Below are positions 59,681-64,000 of a stretch of DNA of 64,000 nt, piece by piece. The notes below the pieces were generated by a model. It searched no databases and was not told the DNA's origin. It saw only the letters and a program-made list of their open reading frames with translations. Within the stretch, counting starts at the first letter, position 1. Every line of letters begins with the position of its first letter. Both the position numbers and the translations under genes were made by a program. The stretch comes from Kribbella sp. ALI-6-A. GTDB taxonomy: Bacteria; Actinomycetota; Actinomycetes; Propionibacteriales; Kribbellaceae. Location: NCBI RefSeq assembly GCF_001984195.1, contig NZ_MTQN01000012.1:1364001-1428000 (forward strand), read 5' to 3'.

Positions 59681-61357
59681 GTGACCCAGGTAGTCGACGT
59701 CACCGCGTTCGGCGCGGACAGCAGCGGCGTGAAGGACAGCACCCCGGCAGTCGTCGACGCGATCGCCCACGCGCGGAATCTCGGCGGCCCGGTCCGGCTG
59801 CTCTTCCCCCGAGGTATCTACCAGTTCTACCCGGAGCAGGCGATCGAGCGAGAGTTCTACATCTCCAACACCGTCGGCGCCGACCAGTCCCACCGGCACA
59901 AGCGTTTCGCGTTCCTGCTCGAAGACCTCGCCGACCTCACCGTCGACGGCGACGGCTCCACTTTTCAGCTGCACGGCCTGCTGGGCCTGTTCGCCGTAGT
60001 GCGCTCCGAGCGGGTGACGATCAGCAACTTCGCCTTCGACCACTCGGCGCCGAAGGTCGTGGACGTGACGGTCGCGGAGACCGGTCCGGCGTACCGGGTG
60101 CTCAGCGTTCCGCCCGGCAATCCCTACCTGGTGGGCGATGACCAACTCACGTTCCTCGGCGAGACCAGCCCAGCCACCGGTACGCCGTACTGGCGGCACA
60201 GCACCGACGAGCTCTGGTACTGCCAGATCCACGACCCGGTGGCGCAGCGGATCTGGCGGGGAGACAACCCGCTGTTCACCGGCGTCGCGCGGCTGACCGA
60301 TCTCGGCGATCACCGGATCCGCGTCGACTATCTGTCCGAGCTCACGACCGAGGACCAGGGCCTCGTCTACCAGCTGCGTGAACCGACCCGCGACACCGCG
60401 GCCGGATTCATCTGGGAGTCGTCGCAGGTCACGGTCACGAACCTGAAGGCCGGCTACCTGCACGGTTTCGGCATCGTCGGCCAGCTCAGCACGGACATCA
60501 CCGTGGCGGACAACGAGTTCCACGCCGACCGTTCGATCGGCCGCAGTACGGCGGCGTTCGCGGACATCCTGCAGATGTCGGGGGTCCGCGGCACGGTGAC
60601 GATCACCGGCAACCTGTTCGACGGCGCGCACGACGACCCGATCAACGTGCACGGCACCTATCTCGAGGTCGTCGACGTCGCGGGCGACCGGGTTGGGCTG
60701 CAGTACATGCACCCCGAGACGGCGGGTTTTCCACAGTTCCACCCCGGGGACCTGGTCGAGTTCGTCGACAAGCTGACGCTGGCCGGGGCCGGTCAGGCGA
60801 CGGTGGTCGCGGTCGACGGACCGACCGGGACGGACAGCAGCAAACCGCTGACCACGATGACGATCACGCTCGACCGCGCCGTACCGGAGACTGTCGAGTC
60901 TGGCGCGTACGTCGTCGAGAACGTGAGCTACACCCCGTCGGTGCGAATCGCGGGCAACACCTTCCGCAACATCCCGACGCGGGGCGTGCTGCTCACCACG
61001 CGGGGGCCGAGCGTGATCGAGCACAACGTGTTCGACCAGCTGTCGATGGCGAGCATCTACGTCTCGGCCGACGCGCACCAGTGGTACGAGTCGGGGCCGG
61101 TGCGCGATCTCGTCGTCCGCGGCAACCAGTTCCTGCGGCCGGCGACGCCGGTGATCTGGTTCGATCCGACCAACCAGGTCGAGGGTGAGCCGGTGCACCG
61201 CGGCGTACTGATCGAGGACAACGAGTTCCAGCTGGCCGGCGACGGTGAGGTGCTGCGCGCGAAGAGCGTCGGGGGACTGGTCTTCACCGGCAACCGGGTG
61301 GTCGGCGGCGAGCCGGCGTACTCGATCACGGGCTGCACCGACGTCACGGTGGAATAG
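59681..61357 (+). CDS. right-handed beta-helix protein, GH110-like alpha-1,3-galactosidase family
   Basis: The 558-residue protein is a parallel beta-helix: an N-terminal VVDVTAFGADSSGVKDSTPA typical of pectate-lyase-like folds, then many short strands. The motif GAHDDPINVHGTYLEV matches the conserved HDDAINVHG region of GH110, the blood-group-B alpha-1,3-galactosidases. There is no signal peptide, so it would act inside the cell on an imported sugar. It follows the FMN reductase by 14 bp but probably by chance. Assignment to GH110 rather than another beta-helix family is moderately sure. Confidence 0.68.
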   Translation: MTQVVDVTAFGADSSGVKDSTPAVVDAIAHARNLGGPVRLLFPRGIYQFYPEQAIEREFYISNTVGADQSHRHKRFAFLLEDLADLTVDGDGSTFQLHGLLGLFAVVRSERVTISNFAFDHSAPKVVDVTVAETGPAYRVLSVPPGNPYLVGDDQLTFLGETSPATGTPYWRHSTDELWYCQIHDPVAQRIWRGDNPLFTGVARLTDLGDHRIRVDYLSELTTEDQGLVYQLREPTRDTAAGFIWESSQVTVTNLKAGYLHGFGIVGQLSTDITVADNEFHADRSIGRSTAAFADILQMSGVRGTVTITGNLFDGAHDDPINVHGTYLEVVDVAGDRVGLQYMHPETAGFPQFHPGDLVEFVDKLTLAGAGQATVVAVDGPTGTDSSKPLTTMTITLDRAVPETVESGAYVVENVSYTPSVRIAGNTFRNIPTRGVLLTTRGPSVIEHNVFDQLSMASIYVSADAHQWYESGPVRDLVVRGNQFLRPATPVIWFDPTNQVEGEPVHRGVLIEDNEFQLAGDGEVLRAKSVGGLVFTGNRVVGGEPAYSITGCTDVTVE

Positions 61358-61386
61358 GAATCCGTTCCCGGCGGTTGCGGTTGTAC

Positions 61387-62406
61387 GTGACGAGTGAAGC
61401 GATGCCGCTGTCCGTGCTCGACCTGTCCCCGGTGCCGACCGGGACCAAGCCGTCGGAGGCGTTGCACGAGACGCTGGAGCTGGCGAAGACCGCCGAGGCG
61501 GCCGGGTACCACCGCTTCTGGCTCGCCGAGCACCACAACATCCCGAGCGTCGTCAGCTCGACGCCCGAGGTGATGATCGCGGCCGTCGCCGCCGTCACGT
61601 CGACGATCCGGGTCGGCTCCGGCGGCATCATGCTGCCGAACCACTCCCCGCTGAAGGTCGCCGAGACGTTCCGCGTGCTCGCCGGTCTGCACCCCGGCCG
61701 CATCGACCTCGGCATCGGCCGCGCTCCCGGCACCGACCAGCGCACCGCGCTCGCGCTGCGCCGCAGCCGCGAGGCGCTGTCCGCCGACGACTTCCCCGAC
61801 CAGTACGCCGAACTGCGCGCGTACGCCGAGGGCTTCCCGGCCGGCCACCCCTTCGCCCCGATCACCGCGCAGCCCGACGACGTCCCGCTGCCGCCGGTCT
61901 GGATCCTCGGCTCCAGCACGTACGGCGGCCAGGCAGCCGCCGCCCTGGGCACCGGCTTCGCGTACGCCGGCCACTTCGGCACGCTCGACCCGTCCGGCGT
62001 GATCAGCACCTACCGCGAGCAGTTCCAGCCCTCGCCCGACCAGTCGCAGCCGCACGCGATCCTCGCCCTGGCCGCGATCGTCGCCGAAACCGAAGAACGC
62101 GCCGAGCAGTTGGCGCTCGCCAACGCCCTCTCGATCCTCCGCCTGCGCTCCGGCCGCCCCGGCCCGATGCCGTCGCCGGAGGAAGCCGCGGCGTACCCGT
62201 GGTCCGAAGGTGAGAAGGCCGCCGTCGAGGAGTGGTCCGGGCTGGTCTCCGTCGGCACCCCCGACCAGGTCACCGCCGATCTGCGCCACCGCGCCGAGTC
62301 CGCCGGCGCCGACGAGCTGATCATCACCACCTCGATCCACGACCCGGCCGAACGCCGCCACTCCTACAACCTGCTCGCGGAAGCCTGGGGCCTGAAGCCC
62401 CGCTGA
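61387..62406 (+). CDS. LLM-class flavin-dependent oxidoreductase
   Basis: The ~339-residue protein matches the luciferase-like monooxygenase family: MPLSVLDLSPVPTG at the start, AGYHRFWLAEHHNIPSVVSS, GGIMLPNHSPLKVAETF and GRIDLGIGRAPGTD. These enzymes use FMNH2 and O2 or F420. I use the GTG at 61387; an ATG at 61402 is equally possible and neither has a clear ribosome-binding site. It starts 29 bp after the beta-helix gene on the same strand. Confidence 0.87.
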   Translation: MTSEAMPLSVLDLSPVPTGTKPSEALHETLELAKTAEAAGYHRFWLAEHHNIPSVVSSTPEVMIAAVAAVTSTIRVGSGGIMLPNHSPLKVAETFRVLAGLHPGRIDLGIGRAPGTDQRTALALRRSREALSADDFPDQYAELRAYAEGFPAGHPFAPITAQPDDVPLPPVWILGSSTYGGQAAAALGTGFAYAGHFGTLDPSGVISTYREQFQPSPDQSQPHAILALAAIVAETEERAEQLALANALSILRLRSGRPGPMPSPEEAAAYPWSEGEKAAVEEWSGLVSVGTPDQVTADLRHRAESAGADELIITTSIHDPAERRHSYNLLAEAWGLKPR

Positions 62407-62413
62407 CCCGCGG

Positions 62414-62451
62414 TTGTCCACAGGCAGGGGATAACCCGAGAGTTATCCACA
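62414..62451. promoter_or_regulatory. two perfect DnaA boxes between convergent genes
   Basis: TTGTCCACA (62414-62422) and TTATCCACA (62443-62451) are exact consensus boxes. GGATAAC (62429-62435) pairs with GTTATCC (62442-62448), so the region can also form a hairpin and may double as a terminator. Confidence 0.65.
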
Positions 62452-62459
62452 GGGGCCTT

Positions 62460-62948
62460 TCACGCCCGGACGTGCTCGAAGATCAGGCTCGTCTCGGCGT
62501 GCACCACCGCGGGATCCGCGGTCAGGTGGTCGAGCACGAAGTCACGCAGCGCGTCGGGTGATTCCGCCGCCACGTGCAGCAGGTAGTCGTTCGCGCCGCT
62601 GACGTGGAACAGCGACAGCACGCCCGGCAGCCGCGGGACCATCGCGCGGAAGCGGTCGATCTCGTCGCGGGAGTGCGCGCCGATCCGGATCGCCACCATC
62701 GCCTGGAGCGGGCGCCCGAGCGCGGCCAGGTCGACGTCGGCGTGGAAGCCGCGAATCACGCCGCGCTCGCGCAGCGCCCGGACCCGCGCCAGGCAGGTCG
62801 ACGGCGCGATCCCGGTCGCCTCGGCCAGCGCGTTGTTCGGCATCCGGCCGTCCACGGTGAGCAGGCGGACCAGTTCCAGGTCGACCTCGTCGAGCCCCGC
62901 GGGAACCGGCCGGGGCGCCGGTCCAGGGGTCCGACGATCCTTCGGCAT
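62460..62948 (-). CDS. Lrp/AsnC-family regulator
   Basis: The 162-residue protein has a short basic N-terminus, the AsnC helix-turn-helix (NALAEATGIAPSTCLARVRA, about 41-60) and the RAM/ligand domain beginning RGFHADVDLAALG. It is a feast/famine-type regulator that binds an amino acid and forms dimers to octamers. It is divergent from a trans-sulfuration-type PLP enzyme gene, its likely target. The ATG at 62948 is used; the longer frame upstream crosses the promoter region. Confidence 0.9.
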   Translation of the reverse strand: MPKDRRTPGPAPRPVPAGLDEVDLELVRLLTVDGRMPNNALAEATGIAPSTCLARVRALRERGVIRGFHADVDLAALGRPLQAMVAIRIGAHSRDEIDRFRAMVPRLPGVLSLFHVSGANDYLLHVAAESPDALRDFVLDHLTADPAVVHAETSLIFEHVRA

Positions 62949-62964
62949 GACATCACTGTAAGGG

Positions 62965-63006
62965 CCATCCACAGAATCCACAGCGTGTGGACAGACCTGT
63001 GGACGA
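62965..63006. promoter_or_regulatory. four DnaA-box-like sites in the Lrp/PLP-enzyme gap
   Basis: CCATCCACA (62965-62973, 7/9), GAATCCACA (62974-62982, 7/9), TGTGGACAG (62986-62994, 8/9 reverse) and TGTGGACGA (62998-63006, 8/9 reverse) are packed into 42 bp as a symmetric array of two forward and two reverse sites. Confidence 0.5.
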
Positions 63007-63084
63007 ATTTTCTTCGGAACTCTTGCCGGTCTCTCGCAGAAGATTTCATCCTGTCCGCACCGCAGACGGACCGAAGGAGGCCCG

Positions 63085-64000
63085 ATGACCGTGTCGGACA
63101 CCCGCGCCGTGCACACCGGCCGCGACGACCTGACCGCCCTCGGGGTGCACGTCCCCCCGATCGACCTCAGTACGACGTACCCGCTGTCCGGCACCACGGC
63201 AGGCGGTGCGGCGTACGACCGGCTGGCGGGCGGGGGCGACCCGGGCGACGGCAGCCTCGTCTACCAACGCCTGTGGAACCCGAACGTCGCCCGCCTCGAA
63301 ACCGCGCTGGCCGAGCTGGAGAGCGCCGACGGCGCAGTCGCGTTCAGCTCCGGGATGGCCGCGCTGACGGCGGTGCTGCTGGCAACCGTCGCCGCGGGGA
63401 AGCCGCACGTGGTCGTCGTCCGCCCGCTGTACGGCGGCTCCGACCACCTGTTGTCCACAGGTTTGCTCGGTGCGACGGTCAGCTGGGCGACCGCGCAGAC
63501 CGTCGCTGAGGCGATCCGCACGGACACCGGGCTGGTGCTGCTCGAGACCCCGGCCAACCCGACCGTCGAACTCACGGACATCGCCGATGTGGTCCGCCAG
63601 GCGGCTGGCGTACCGGTGGCTGTGGACAACACCTTCGCCACCCCGGTGCTGCAGCAGCCCACTCGGCACGGCGCCACGCTCGTGCTGCACTCGGCCACGA
63701 AGTACCTCGGCGGTCACGGCGACCTGATGGGTGGCCTGGTCGCCGGGACGACGGACTGGGTCGCGCGGCTCCGCCAGGTGCGTGCGGTGACCGGAGCTCT
63801 GCTCTACCCGCTGGCGGCGTACGAGCTGCACAGGGGACTGCAGACGCTGCCGATTCGCGTTCGTGCGCAGCAGGCAGGTGCGGCGAAGGTGGCTGACTGG
63901 CTGAGCACCCATCCGGCTGTGGACAAGGTGCACTACCCCGGATTGCCCGAGTGCGATCCGCGTGGGCTGGTCGGTCGGCAGCAGGCCGGTCCGGGCGCCG
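63085..64000 (+). CDS. cystathionine gamma-synthase/lyase-type PLP enzyme, 5' part
   Basis: The frame runs off the window end; 305 codons are visible of an expected ~380. It is a Cys/Met metabolism PLP enzyme with YQRLWNPNVARLETALAELE, AFSSGMAALTAVLLA, VDNTFATP and the PLP lysine in SATKYLGGHGD (K206). Members include cystathionine gamma-synthase, cystathionine gamma-lyase and methionine gamma-lyase; these cannot be told apart here. GAAGGAGG precedes the ATG. Control by the divergent Lrp protein is likely. Confidence 0.9.
   Translation, partial: MTVSDTRAVHTGRDDLTALGVHVPPIDLSTTYPLSGTTAGGAAYDRLAGGGDPGDGSLVYQRLWNPNVARLETALAELESADGAVAFSSGMAALTAVLLATVAAGKPHVVVVRPLYGGSDHLLSTGLLGATVSWATAQTVAEAIRTDTGLVLLETPANPTVELTDIADVVRQAAGVPVAVDNTFATPVLQQPTRHGATLVLHSATKYLGGHGDLMGGLVAGTTDWVARLRQVRAVTGALLYPLAAYELHRGLQTLPIRVRAQQAGAAKVADWLSTHPAVDKVHYPGLPECDPRGLVGRQQAGPGA

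Overview
This is a high-GC, gene-dense actinobacterial chromosome segment with strongly GC-biased third codon positions. The replicative helicase gene, an MsiK/UgpC-type sugar ATPase, a HelD ATPase, DUF4913 and DUF3152 proteins and many one-component regulators point to the Propionibacteriales/Nocardioidales, most likely a Kribbella-like soil actinomycete. The genus is an inference; no rRNA is present to confirm it. No rRNA, tRNA, CRISPR array or prophage was found.

Layout. (1) 1-4.9 kb: the end of a conserved actinobacterial type IV secretion-like module (SCO6880-type protein, VirB4-like ATPase, VirD4/TraM-like coupling ATPase, DUF4913 protein). (2) 4.9-10.8 kb: trpS, a MATE exporter on the other strand, then dnaB interrupted by two unrelated inteins and preceded by a cluster of DnaA-box-like 9-mers. 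(3) 11-38 kb: a run of small divergent cassettes, each pairing a regulator with an enzyme or transporter: TetR/SDR, MerR/DoxX, WYL/FAD oxidoreductase, XRE/SDR, LysR/MFS, AraC/NmrA-DUF1772-hydrolase, WYL/DrrAB, MarR/proline iminopeptidase and TetR/ABC-F-Vgb. Several intergenic gaps carry clear palindromic operators. Resistance-type functions are frequent: an erythromycin-esterase homologue, DrrAB exporter, ABC-F protein plus virginiamycin-B-lyase homologue, MATE and MFS. (4) 38-48 kb: SDR, AlkZ-like protein, LytR-CpsA-Psr protein, GNAT, a secreted peptidyl-arginine deiminase, a secreted metzincin-like DUF3152 protein and a Nudix operon. (5) 48-56.6 kb: FAD oxidoreductase/MocR/epoxide hydrolase, a cell-envelope group (M23 peptidase and two Excalibur proteins) and a Tat-exported PHP phosphoesterase with a His-rich N-terminus. 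(6) 56.6-64 kb: a 170-bp MITE-like element inserted in the stop codon shared by two convergent genes, a HelD-type ATPase, an FMN reductase under a SoxR-like promoter, a GH110-like beta-helix protein, a luciferase-like oxidoreductase, an Lrp regulator and the start of a trans-sulfuration PLP enzyme, with many DnaA boxes in the last 1.5 kb.

Recurring themes are leaderless promoters (a -10 hexamer ending about 6 bases before the start codon), 4-base ATGA/GTGA gene overlaps, perfect hairpin terminators between convergent genes, and three genes broken by single-base frameshifts that may be real decay or sequence errors.
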